Position numbers and translations under genes: made by a program | The notes under the pieces: generated by a model | The model's input: the letters and a program-made list of their open reading frames with translations, nothing else | Databases searched by the model: none | Told to the model about the DNA's origin: nothing | In this document: positions 1 to 4,950 of the stretch, piece after piece | Layout of the letters: each line of letters starts with the position of its first letter | Numbering within the stretch: the first letter of the stretch is position 1 | Source of the DNA: Nanobdellota archaeon | GTDB lineage: Archaea > Aenigmatarchaeota > Aenigmatarchaeia > QMZP01 | Reading direction: 5' to 3' | DNA length: 5,388 bases | Assembly (NCBI GenBank): GCA_018818465.1 | Contig: JAHIRU010000022.1 | Location: forward strand, 1-5,388

Positions 1-288
1 AAGAGTAAACATGTTTCTGCCATATCTGTGTATTGGTGTTTCTTTAAGCTGATCAGGCAGATTAACAATAGCTATGGCATTCTTAGGGCATTTCTTGACG
101 CATATCTGGCATGCAATGCATAGATTTTCATCAATAGCAGGTTTCTTATCAATATCAAGAACAGTTACACAATCCTCACCAGATCTGTTTATAGGGCACA
201 CCTTCTGGCATAGATAAAAACCGCAAGCCTTAGGGCTGCACAAACCCCTGTCCAAGACTGCAATTCTTTTAGTTTTTTTAGTTGCCAT
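1..288 (-). CDS. abce1: ABCE1/Rli1 ribosome-recycling ATPase, N-terminal part (3' end cut by window)
   Basis: Reading the minus strand from ATG at 288 gives 96 codons, in frame to the window edge. The sequence opens with the ABCE1 start RIAVLDRGLC and carries both 4Fe-4S cluster motifs of this family. Cluster I cysteines are C17, C22, C27, C31 (followed by P) and C40, with the archaeal CGFYLC spacing. Cluster II is C57-x2-C60-x2-C63-x3-C67-P. The segment IVNLPDQL and then IHRYGRNMFTL matches the linker leading into the first ABC ATPase domain. Full-length family members are about 600 residues, so both nucleotide-binding domains lie outside the window. ABCE1 splits ribosomes after termination together with aRF1/aPelota. 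A TATA-like box about 25 nt upstream supports this start and a leaderless mRNA. Family assignment is very secure; activity cannot be judged from the fragment. Confidence 0.96.
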   Translation of the reverse strand, partial: MATKKTKRIAVLDRGLCSPKACGFYLCQKVCPINRSGEDCVTVLDIDKKPAIDENLCIACQICVKKCPKNAIAIVNLPDQLKETPIHRYGRNMFTL

Positions 289-308
289 AATAACATCTTT
301 GTTTAGCA

Positions 309-317
309 AAATATAAA
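309..317 (-). promoter_or_regulatory. TATA-like box for abce1
   Basis: The minus strand reads TTTATATTT, centred about 25 nt before the abce1 ATG (288). This is the archaeal TATA-to-start distance, so the transcript probably begins at or next to the start codon. No SD is visible before this ATG, which agrees with a leaderless mRNA. Confidence 0.6.
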
Positions 318-357
318 CAATTACCATTAATATCCCTAAAAACTGACATAACAGAAC

Positions 358-383
358 AAAAATGGGAACTTCCTTGTTCCCCC
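358..383 (-). terminator. Hairpin plus T-tract terminator candidate behind the XRE gene
   Basis: On the minus strand GGGAAC (381-376), a 6-nt loop and GTTCCC (369-364) form a perfect 6-bp stem, followed by ATTTTTG (363-357). A separate run of seven T lies just after the XRE stop codon (minus strand, 401-395). Archaeal termination relies mainly on U-tracts, so either run could end the XRE transcript and insulate it from abce1. The hairpin-plus-U form resembles a bacterial intrinsic terminator. Confidence 0.5.
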
Positions 384-404
384 AGGCTTTGTTGAAAAAA
401 AGGT

Positions 405-644
405 TCAAACTGTTTCGTGAACCCTTCTCCTGCGCCCTTCATCAGGAAAAAGTTCCTTAGGCGTGCATTTTAGCACGCGGGCGAGTTTTTGTTTTGTGAG
501 ATAAATCGGAGCCGAAAGCGAGTTCTCGGTGAAGCTAATCGTTACCTGACAAACTCCTGCCTTCTCAGCTAATTCCTTCTGGGTCAACAGCTTTTTGACG
601 CGGAATTCTCGAAGATTGTTTCCAGGTGCTAATTTTTTTGTCAT
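405..644 (-). CDS. XRE/Cro-CI family HTH transcriptional regulator, single domain
   Basis: This 79-residue protein is almost wholly one helix-turn-helix domain. Residues 11-20 form a first helix (LREFRVKKLL). TQKELAEKAG at 21-30 is the canonical second helix. VCQVTISFTEN at 31-41 is the recognition helix, and LARVLKCTPKELFP at 54-67 is the typical closing helix of XRE proteins. The tail is basic (RRRR at 71-74). The position usually held by Arg after TIS is Phe here. ATG at 644 is preceded by GAGGAG with 6-nt spacing, a strong SD unlike the leaderless genes around it. GC content over 421-600 is about 49% by my count, against about 33% in a sampled stretch of the GTPase gene (2101-2160), which suggests recent acquisition. 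A 20-bp palindrome in its leader suggests autoregulation. Its targets are unknown, and no toxin or partner gene is adjacent. Confidence 0.85.
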   Translation of the reverse strand: MTKKLAPGNNLREFRVKKLLTQKELAEKAGVCQVTISFTENSLSAPIYLTKQKLARVLKCTPKELFPDEGRRRRVHETV

Positions 645-656
645 TAAAATCTCCTC

Positions 657-676
657 GATTTATCATGTGATAAATC
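657..676. promoter_or_regulatory. Operator-like palindrome in the XRE gene leader
   Basis: GATTTATCA and TGATAAATC are perfect 9-bp inverted arms separated by TG. The site lies immediately upstream of the XRE SD and about 25 nt downstream of its TATA-like box, so it covers the start of the transcript. This position and symmetry suit a dimeric HTH repressor controlling its own gene. Binding is inferred, not shown. Confidence 0.55.
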
Positions 677-708
677 TAAAGAAAAGATATGTAATTTGCC
701 CTGAGGCA

Positions 709-718
709 TTTTATATAA
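709..718 (-). promoter_or_regulatory. TATA-like box for the XRE gene
   Basis: The minus strand reads TATATAAAAT with TTTATATAA around it. Transcription would start near 688, giving a leader of about 44 nt that contains the palindrome at 657-676 and the SD at 656-651. Confidence 0.45.
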
Positions 719-806
719 ACATAGAATGCTGCCATCCTATGATTATTTTTAATTGAATAAAACGATAATGCGAACAATCTCTTGATAATAAAGCATAGAA
801 AGACTT

Positions 807-816
807 AAATTTATAA
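807..816 (+). promoter_or_regulatory. TATA-like box for the membrane protein gene
   Basis: AAATTTATAA is centred about 27 nt before the ATG at 839, with a purine-rich stretch just upstream that could serve as the BRE. No SD precedes the ATG, so a leaderless transcript is likely. The gap 645-838 holds this promoter and the divergent XRE promoter; I see no gene in it. Confidence 0.6.
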
Positions 817-838
817 GCATCATCGCTTAATTAATATT

Positions 839-1657
839 ATGAGTCTTGAACACGGCAAAATACTGAAAAAATCATTGAAATTTGCAATACAGCCAAAGAG
901 ATGGCTACCGTTTTTTATACTCGACTTAATATTCCTTTCAGTAGGAATTTTTTACACTTTGTTAAATGTTTCTATTATTTCTAATATATTTGCAGCAGCT
1001 ACAGGCAGTCTTGCTAGTCTGGGTGCATTGATGCAATTTGGCTTTGTATTAATTTTGTTGTTTACAGTCTGGGTATTGGTTAAAATCTGGCTACAGACAT
1101 CCATAATACATCAAAGCTACAAAGAAAAGGATTACAACAAGAGCTTTAGGATAGGTCTGAAGAAATATCCGTCAGTACTGGCTGCTGTCATAGTAATTGG
1201 TTTGATATCTGGATTAATTGGCATGATTCCATTCATTGGTTCAATATTGAGTATAATAATTGGTTTAATGTTCTTTTTCACATTGCCGATTATTGTTGTT
1301 AAAAATAAGGGCTTTTCTGAAGCGCTGAACGCATCGCTTAAAATATTCAAGAAAAAAGCATTTGACGTTTTCATAATATGGTTGCTGCTGGCTATAATAA
1401 GCATGGCAATCGCTACCATATTCGCACTGCCTTTATTGATATTGTTCATTAATGTATTTGTTGCAGCAGGCACGCTGTCTTCAGAAGCTGTATTCCCGTA
1501 CATAATTCAAATGGCACAGGCATATCTTCCTATTGTCGTATTAGGATCCATAATACTTTTGATGGGAATGTCAATAACAAGCGTGTTTTCATTGAAAGCT
1601 CAAACAGAATTCTATCTAAAAATGACAACTATGTGGAAAAAACTTTTTGATAAATAA
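839..1657 (+). CDS. Polytopic membrane protein of unknown function
   Basis: The protein has 272 residues, with about six predicted membrane segments near residues 22-42, 65-87, 112-131, 133-154, 175-209 (long, possibly a re-entrant or paired helix) and 228-251. The N-terminus is short and basic (KILKKSLKF), and lysine-rich stretches separate the helices. The segment 153-184, with VVKNKGFSEALNASLKIFKK followed by a new helix, resembles the cytoplasmic loop of small archaeal and bacterial integral membrane families of the glycerophosphodiester-phosphodiesterase membrane-domain type. I cannot name the family with confidence, and no catalytic motif is visible. The ATG fits a leaderless start from the TATA box at 807-816. 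It is followed after 31 nt by the Ygr210-type GTPase gene, which has its own TATA-like box, so co-transcription is not required. Confidence 0.85.
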   Translation: MSLEHGKILKKSLKFAIQPKRWLPFFILDLIFLSVGIFYTLLNVSIISNIFAAATGSLASLGALMQFGFVLILLFTVWVLVKIWLQTSIIHQSYKEKDYNKSFRIGLKKYPSVLAAVIVIGLISGLIGMIPFIGSILSIIIGLMFFFTLPIIVVKNKGFSEALNASLKIFKKKAFDVFIIWLLLAIISMAIATIFALPLLILFINVFVAAGTLSSEAVFPYIIQMAQAYLPIVVLGSIILLMGMSITSVFSLKAQTEFYLKMTTMWKKLFDK

Positions 1658-1666
1658 AGTATATTA
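1658..1666 (+). promoter_or_regulatory. TATA-like box for the Ygr210-type GTPase gene
   Basis: AGTATATTA begins directly after the preceding stop codon and is centred about 27 nt before the ATG at 1689. It suggests an independent leaderless transcript in addition to any read-through from the membrane protein gene. Confidence 0.5.
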
Positions 1667-1688
1667 AACACTTCTACATCTATTAACT

Positions 1689-2876
1689 ATGTTAATCGCT
1701 GTAGTTGGAAAAAGTAATACCGGTAAAACGACTTTTTTTAGCGCTGCTACGTTAGTGGATGCTGAGATAAGCAATAGAATTTTTACTACAATAGAACCTA
1801 ATCGCGGCGTGAGCTATGTTCGTGTTGATTGTGTATGTAAAAAGCTAGGAGTTGCATGCAATGCAAAGAACTCTAAATGCGTAAACAATGTTCGTTTCAT
1901 ACCAATAAAAATGATTGATATTGCTGGTCTTGTTCCAGGAGCACATGAAGGAAAGGGTCTTGGAAACCAATTCTTATCCAATATTATGGAAGCAGATGCT
2001 CTGATACATGTAGTAGATATCTCTGGTGCTACAGACTCTGATGGCAATCCTGTAGAACCAGGATCATTCGATCCTATTAATGACATAAAATTCCTGCCAG
2101 AAGAGATAAACTATTGGATTCTTGGCATACTGAAAAAGAACTGGGAACATATATGCAATCACATAAAAGCAACAAAAGAGAAACTGGATGATGCTATTTA
2201 CAAACAGCTGTCTGGGCTTAAAATAGATCCAGAAGATATAAAAGAAGCCATCAAAAAAACAGGGTTTAGTGCTATTGCGGATGATGAAAAAATGCTAGAG
2301 TTTATTGATGTGCTGTTGAAAAAAAGTAAGCCAATTGTTATAGCAGCTAACAAGATTGATTTAAAGGCATCAGAAAAAAACATAAAAAAAATAACAGAGC
2401 AGGGTTTTGACGTTACACCATGCTGCGCAGAAGCCGAACTCACACTAAGAAAAGCAGAACAGAAAGGCCTGATAAAATACAGCCCTGGAGGGACGAGATT
2501 TGAAACGATTTCAGATGATATGGATGATAAGCAGAAACAGGCTCTAGAATTTTTACGCAGCAAAATTATAAATAAATATGGATCAACAGGAGTTCAAAAA
2601 ATTATAAACAAAACTGTTTTTGACGTTCTTGATTATATTGCAGTTTATCCGGTAACCAATATTAACAGGTTAACAGATAAGATGGGCAATGTTCTACCTG
2701 ATGTCTATCTTATTCCAAAAGACACAAATCTAAAGAATTTTGCAGGAATTATTCACAGTGATATGAAAGAGAAATTTATAGGCGGTCTAAAAAAGGAAGG
2801 CGATAAAGCCATAAAAATAGGCGCAGAATATAAACTTCAGAATAATGACATTGTTGAAATTCTTAAAAAGAAGTAA
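1689..2876 (+). CDS. Obg-family GTPase of the archaeal Ygr210 subfamily (YchF branch), with TGS domain
   Basis: The protein has 395 residues, the usual size for this subfamily. The P-loop is GKSNTGKTT at 7-15. G3 is DIAG at 77-80, followed by the glycine-rich VPGAHEGKGLGNQFL that marks the YchF/Ygr210 branch. G4 is NKID at 221-224 and a G5-like CCAEAE lies at 245-250. The canonical NKxD predicts guanine specificity, unlike bacterial YchF/OLA1, where NxxE favours ATP. The segment of about 112-215 inserted between G3 and G4 is charged and helical, as in YchF relatives. The C-terminal region of about 313-395 (YPVTN, GNVLPDVYLIPKDTNL, AEYKLQNNDIVEI) is a TGS domain, a fold associated with ribosome-linked GTPases. 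The cellular role of archaeal Ygr210 proteins is not firmly known; a role in translation is inferred from the family and neighbours. The start is set by the TATA-to-ATG distance and the P-loop position. It is followed by dph5 after 34 nt. Confidence 0.93.
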   Translation: MLIAVVGKSNTGKTTFFSAATLVDAEISNRIFTTIEPNRGVSYVRVDCVCKKLGVACNAKNSKCVNNVRFIPIKMIDIAGLVPGAHEGKGLGNQFLSNIMEADALIHVVDISGATDSDGNPVEPGSFDPINDIKFLPEEINYWILGILKKNWEHICNHIKATKEKLDDAIYKQLSGLKIDPEDIKEAIKKTGFSAIADDEKMLEFIDVLLKKSKPIVIAANKIDLKASEKNIKKITEQGFDVTPCCAEAELTLRKAEQKGLIKYSPGGTRFETISDDMDDKQKQALEFLRSKIINKYGSTGVQKIINKTVFDVLDYIAVYPVTNINRLTDKMGNVLPDVYLIPKDTNLKNFAGIIHSDMKEKFIGGLKKEGDKAIKIGAEYKLQNNDIVEILKKK

Positions 2877-2881
2877 ATGTG

Positions 2882-2889
2882 TTTATAAG
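2882..2889 (+). promoter_or_regulatory. TATA-like box for dph5
   Basis: TTTATAAG is centred about 26 nt before the dph5 ATG at 2911. It lies in the 34-nt gap behind the GTPase gene and supports an independent, leaderless transcript. Confidence 0.6.
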
Positions 2890-2910
2890 TCATTTTCTCA
2901 ATGATATTGT

Positions 2911-3624
2911 ATGCTGTATTTAATAGGGCTCGGTTTATGGGATGAAAAGGATATTTCTTTACGAGGACTTGATATATGTAAAAAATGCGATCATGTTTAT
3001 GCTGAATTATATACTGCAAAATGGGGCGGGGATCTTAACGAACTAGAAAAAATTATATCTAAAGATATAACCATTATAGACAGAATCGGGATGGAAGAAG
3101 ATTCTAAGAAAATTATTGAAGAAGCAAAAGAAAAGAAAATAGCTGTACTTATTCCTGGTGATCCGCTTTTAGCAACAACTCATATAAAAATCGTGCAGGA
3201 AGCTAGAGAGATGAAAGTGAAAACAGAGATTGTCCACTCTTCATCAATATATACAGGAATAGGTGAATCCGGTTTAAGTTTATATAATTTTGGAAAGGTT
3301 GTAACTATTCCAACTCCACAAGAGAACTATGAACCAACATTGTTCTATGATGAAATAAAAAAGAACAGATCGCTGGGTCTTCATACGTTAGTTCTTTTGG
3401 ATATAGAAATGCCAGCACAAGACGGTCTAAAAAGAATTTTAGATATCGATAAAAACATGGGCAAAAGGAATGTCATAGTAATGTCAAAACTCGGATCAAA
3501 CAAAAAAATAATAAAACATGATACGATAGAAACATTATCAAAAGAAACTATACCAGCACCAGCAGTTATATTAATACCAGGCAAACTTCATTTCACAGAA
3601 GAAGAGTTTCTGGATAAACTTTAA
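2911..3624 (+). CDS. dph5: Diphthine synthase
   Basis: Dph5 is an S-adenosylmethionine-dependent methyltransferase that methylates the amino-carboxypropyl-histidine intermediate on elongation factor 2, leading to diphthamide. The 237-residue protein has the family start MLYLIGLGLWDEKDISLRGL, the conserved GDPLLATTH at 83-91, SSIYTGIGESGLSLYNFGK at 111-129, a hydrophobic VLLDIE at 161-166, and the closing IPGKLHFTEEEFL at 222-234. Length and motif order are normal, so it looks intact. Its presence implies that EF-2 in this organism carries diphthamide, although the Dph1/2 and Dph6 steps are not in the window. The ATG is supported by its position at the very start of the methyltransferase fold and by the TATA box about 26 nt upstream. 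Its stop codon overlaps the convergent L24e stop codon in a shared TTAA. Confidence 0.96.
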   Translation: MLYLIGLGLWDEKDISLRGLDICKKCDHVYAELYTAKWGGDLNELEKIISKDITIIDRIGMEEDSKKIIEEAKEKKIAVLIPGDPLLATTHIKIVQEAREMKVKTEIVHSSSIYTGIGESGLSLYNFGKVVTIPTPQENYEPTLFYDEIKKNRSLGLHTLVLLDIEMPAQDGLKRILDIDKNMGKRNVIVMSKLGSNKKIIKHDTIETLSKETIPAPAVILIPGKLHFTEEEFLDKL

Positions 3625-3821
3625 GATTTATTTGTTTTTTTGTCTCGCCCTGTTTCTTTTCTATATAATTCTGTCCAACGCGTATGCTTTCCTTGCTTGC
3701 CATGATTCCAGTTGTTTTCACATTTAGATGAACAGAAATAAAATATCTTTCCATCATTCTTTACAAGCATCTTACCTCTACCCTCAAACAATTCGTTTCC
3801 ACAGAAATTACATCTAGTCAT
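3621..3821 (-). CDS. rpl24e: Archaeal/eukaryotic-type ribosomal protein L24e (eL24)
   Basis: This 66-residue zinc-ribbon protein of the large ribosomal subunit has the cysteine set C4-x2-C7 and C30-x3-C34 that binds one zinc ion. It also has the family pattern CNFCG, then GRGKMLVKNDGKIFYFCSSKC, then the basic RWTELYRKETGR tail that contacts rRNA. The length is normal for archaeal L24e. The ATG at 3821 is 2 nt behind the S28e stop, and a GAGGT SD overlaps the end of S28e (3830-3826), so the two genes are translationally close and belong to one operon. Many archaea have the same L7Ae-S28e-L24e order. Here the operon appears to end at L24e because dph5 arrives head-on. Confidence 0.96.
   Translation of the reverse strand: MTRCNFCGNELFEGRGKMLVKNDGKIFYFCSSKCENNWNHGKQGKHTRWTELYRKETGRDKKTNKS
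3635..3641 (+). terminator. T-tract terminator candidate behind dph5, inside antisense L24e
   Basis: Seven consecutive T on the plus strand start 11 nt after the dph5 stop and follow a T-rich TTTATTTG. Archaeal RNA polymerase commonly terminates at such U-tracts without a hairpin. Because the genes are convergent with no spacer, the site lies within the 3' end of the L24e gene. Confidence 0.4.
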
Positions 3822-3823
3822 AT

Positions 3824-4024
3824 CTACCTCTTCTGGAATCTGCCTTCAGCATCCATTGCAGTATCTTTTAATACGAGAATATCGCCAACTCTTATCGGCC
3901 CTACAACATTTCTTGTCAAAACCTTTCCTCTGTCTTTACCGTCAAGAACACGACATCTAACTCTGCTTACGCCTTTAACTCCCATTCTTCCCATTACCTC
4001 AGTAATTTCGGCTGGTGTTGACAT
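3824..4024 (-). CDS. rps28e: Ribosomal protein S28e (eS28)
   Basis: This 66-residue small-subunit protein has the OB-like fold near the mRNA exit region of the ribosome. The hallmark stretches are VMGRMGVKGVSRVRCRVLDG at 10-29 and the nearly invariant GKVLTRNVVGPIRVGDIL at 33-50. The C-terminus (DTAMDAEGRFQKR) departs from the common TEREARRL-like ending but keeps the T-x-x-[DE]-A spacing. A modest SD, AAAGG, lies 6 nt before the ATG. It sits 23 nt behind L7Ae and 2 nt before L24e, in the middle of the three-gene ribosomal operon. It ends with a TAG codon. Confidence 0.96.
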   Translation of the reverse strand: MSTPAEITEVMGRMGVKGVSRVRCRVLDGKDRGKVLTRNVVGPIRVGDILVLKDTAMDAEGRFQKR

Positions 4025-4047
4025 AATAATCCTTTCTATTGCTTACT

Positions 4048-4410
4048 TTATTTTTTTAATCCTTTAATCTTTGAATCAATTTCTGCAACAAGCTTCTTTG
4101 CATCACCTTCGTCAACAACTGCTATTGAAGACGTTGGAACTTCAATGCCTGCAGCTTTTCCTAACTCCATTTTAGAAGGTACAAGAGCGTATGGAACCTG
4201 CTTTTCTTCGCATAGAACAGGAAGATGCATTAAAACTTCTTCTGGCTGAACATCTTCTGCCATAACAACTAGTTTAGCTATTCCGCGTTCTATTGCTTTC
4301 GTGGTTTCATTTACACCCTTTCTTATCTTGCCGCTTGCTTTTGCAACACTTATTGCTTCATAAACCTTACTCACAAGGTCCTTAGGCATTTCAAATTTTG
4401 CTATTGCCAT
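4048..4410 (-). CDS. rpl7ae: Ribosomal protein L7Ae, kink-turn RNA-binding protein (eL8)
   Basis: I choose the 120-residue form starting at 4410 (MAIAKFEMPK). GGAGGG lies 5 nt before that ATG, and residues 1-10 match the usual family N-terminus. An in-frame ATG at 4452 would add 14 atypical residues, has no SD, and lies upstream of the transcript start predicted from the TATA box. The kink-turn-binding signature GKIRKGVNETTKAIERG is at 27-43, followed by VVMAEDVQPEEVLMHLPVLC at 48-67 and VPSKMELGKAAG at 78-89. In archaea L7Ae binds kink-turns in 23S rRNA, box C/D and H/ACA guide RNAs and RNase P RNA, so it serves translation and RNA modification together. It is the first gene of the L7Ae-S28e-L24e operon. 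Confidence 0.95.
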   Translation of the reverse strand: MAIAKFEMPKDLVSKVYEAISVAKASGKIRKGVNETTKAIERGIAKLVVMAEDVQPEEVLMHLPVLCEEKQVPYALVPSKMELGKAAGIEVPTSSIAVVDEGDAKKLVAEIDSKIKGLKK

Positions 4411-4415
4411 ATCAT

Positions 4416-4421
4416 CCCTCC
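4416..4421 (-). promoter_or_regulatory. Shine-Dalgarno of L7Ae that decides its start
   Basis: GGAGGG on the minus strand, 5 nt before ATG 4410, is the strongest ribosome-binding site in the operon and settles the shorter 120-residue start over the in-frame ATG at 4452. Confidence 0.75.
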
Positions 4422-4457
4422 GTTCATCGTTTACTATCTCTTTAATTATCATCTACT

Positions 4458-4466
4458 TATTTAAAT
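4458..4466 (-). promoter_or_regulatory. TATA-like box for the L7Ae-S28e-L24e operon
   Basis: The minus strand reads ATTTAAATA, just behind the padR stop codon. A transcript would start near 4436, giving a leader of about 25 nt that includes the L7Ae SD. This site would make the ribosomal operon independent of padR. Confidence 0.5.
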
Positions 4467-4469
4467 GCT

Positions 4470-4769
4470 TTAAGACAGGCGTTTAACCAAGTTCTTATAA
4501 AAATCTGCCGCCTCTTTTAGGGCCTTTTCACCTTTTTCTGTTATATGATAAATCTTTTTTCTTCCTTCATCTTTTTTTGTAACAAATCCTGATGCAGTCA
4601 AAAGATACAAAACCTTGTATGCAGTCATAGTTCCTGGCTTGAATTTGAATCTTTTTTCTATCTCCTTCCGCAGAGTGTAAGCATGCGATGATCCTTCTTT
4701 CAGTATTCGTAATATGTAGATCCAAAGACATTCTCTGGTATTAAGTAACTTCAAGCGCTTAAGTGGCAT
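4470..4769 (-). CDS. PadR-like winged-helix transcriptional regulator
   Basis: This 99-residue protein consists of one winged-helix DNA-binding domain. CLWIYILRILKEGSSHAYTL at 14-33 is the PadR-type first helix and turn. IEKRFKFKPGTMTAYKVLYL at 37-56 corresponds to the recognition helix region, usually written as GTLYxxLxxLE in PadR proteins. GFVTKKDEGRKKIYHITEKG at 61-80 is the wing with its R-K-x-Y-x-[IL]-T-x-x-G motif, and a short C-terminal helix (EKALKEAADFYKNLVKRL) probably serves dimerisation. No separate effector domain is present. It lies upstream of the ribosomal operon on the same strand and opposite the orphan gene at 5110. By the usual habit of such regulators it may control itself and the divergent gene. 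Inverted repeats in the shared gap are candidate sites. The target is inferred. Confidence 0.88.
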   Translation of the reverse strand: MPLKRLKLLNTRECLWIYILRILKEGSSHAYTLRKEIEKRFKFKPGTMTAYKVLYLLTASGFVTKKDEGRKKIYHITEKGEKALKEAADFYKNLVKRLS

Positions 4770-4786
4770 TATCTAATTACCTATCC

Positions 4787-4798
4787 TATATTTTAATT
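4787..4798 (-). promoter_or_regulatory. TATA-like region for padR
   Basis: The minus strand is AATTAAAATATA, 22-26 nt before the padR ATG depending on which register is used. The ATG lacks a well-spaced SD, so a leaderless transcript is likely. The exact box cannot be chosen because the region is uniformly AT-rich. Confidence 0.4.
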
Positions 4799-4805
4799 AT
4801 ATGAG

Positions 4806-4835
4806 GATGACTATATGCAAACATAGCAAGTCATC
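4806..4835. repeat. Inverted repeat upstream of padR promoter
   Basis: GATGACT (4806-4812) and AGTCATC (4829-4835) are perfect 7-bp arms. Inside them TATG (4814-4817) and CATA (4822-4825) form a second stem round a CAAA loop. The element lies about 37-66 bp upstream of the padR ATG and just beyond its TATA box, a position suited to a regulator site. A 12-bp palindrome, TATTATATAATA, follows at 4840-4851 but could be simple AT-richness. Function is unknown. Confidence 0.4.
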
Positions 4836-4897
4836 GAACTATTATATAATACTTTATATTTGTATAATAAAAATAGTGAGAGTAAACAAAGCAAACC

Positions 4898-4907
4898 TTT
4901 ATAAATA
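4898..4907 (+). promoter_or_regulatory. Strong TATA box for the orphan gene transcript
   Basis: TTTATAAATA, preceded by the purine-rich GCAAACC as a BRE candidate, is the most canonical archaeal promoter in the window. Transcription would start near 4925-4929, with no start codon there. The resulting leader is therefore about 180 nt up to the ATG at 5110, or about 85 nt if the in-frame ATG at 5011 is used, unlike the leaderless genes elsewhere in the window. Confidence 0.6.
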
Positions 4908-4908
4908 C

Positions 4909-4933
4909 ATTGTTACTACATAATAGTTACAAT
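4909..4933. promoter_or_regulatory. Imperfect dyad over the predicted transcription start, operator candidate
   Basis: ATTGTtACTA (4909-4918) and TAGTtACAAT (4924-4933) are inverted arms matching at 9 of 10 positions, separated by 5 nt. The outer ATTGT/ACAAT halves recall the dyads bound by PadR-type repressors. The site lies directly downstream of the TATA box, where a bound repressor would block initiation. The adjacent PadR-like protein is the obvious candidate ligand, by inference only. Confidence 0.4.
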
Positions 4934-4950
4934 TAGCTTTTTAAACGATA

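Noticed and set aside
461..478. GCGTGC/GCACGC inverted repeat inside the XRE gene
   Set aside because: It lies within conserved HTH codons, has only a 6-bp stem and no T-tract, so it is most simply a by-product of the coding sequence.
1132..1503. Open frame of 123 codons on the minus strand inside the membrane protein gene
   Set aside because: It is antisense to a well-supported membrane protein, has no ribosome-binding site or promoter, and its composition is the expected mirror of hydrophobic codons.
1814..2563. Two minus-strand open frames (1814-2086 and 2198-2563) within the GTPase gene
   Set aside because: Both are antisense shadows of a complete, motif-bearing GTPase and resemble no protein.
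2837..3019. Minus-strand 60-codon frame across the GTPase-dph5 junction
   Set aside because: It overlaps two secure genes and the dph5 promoter, with no start signal of its own.
3381..3584. Minus-strand 67-codon frame inside dph5
   Set aside because: It is antisense to conserved dph5 motifs and unsupported by any signal.
4411..4452. N-terminal extension of L7Ae from the ATG at 4452
   Set aside because: The added 14 residues are not typical of L7Ae, there is no SD before 4452, and the predicted transcript starts downstream of it; ATG 4410 has GGAGGG at ideal spacing.
4840..4866. AT-only palindrome TATTATATAATA and nearby TATA-like runs as a second promoter or operator
   Set aside because: The stretch is almost entirely A/T, so such palindromes are expected; the box at 4898-4907 is far better defined.
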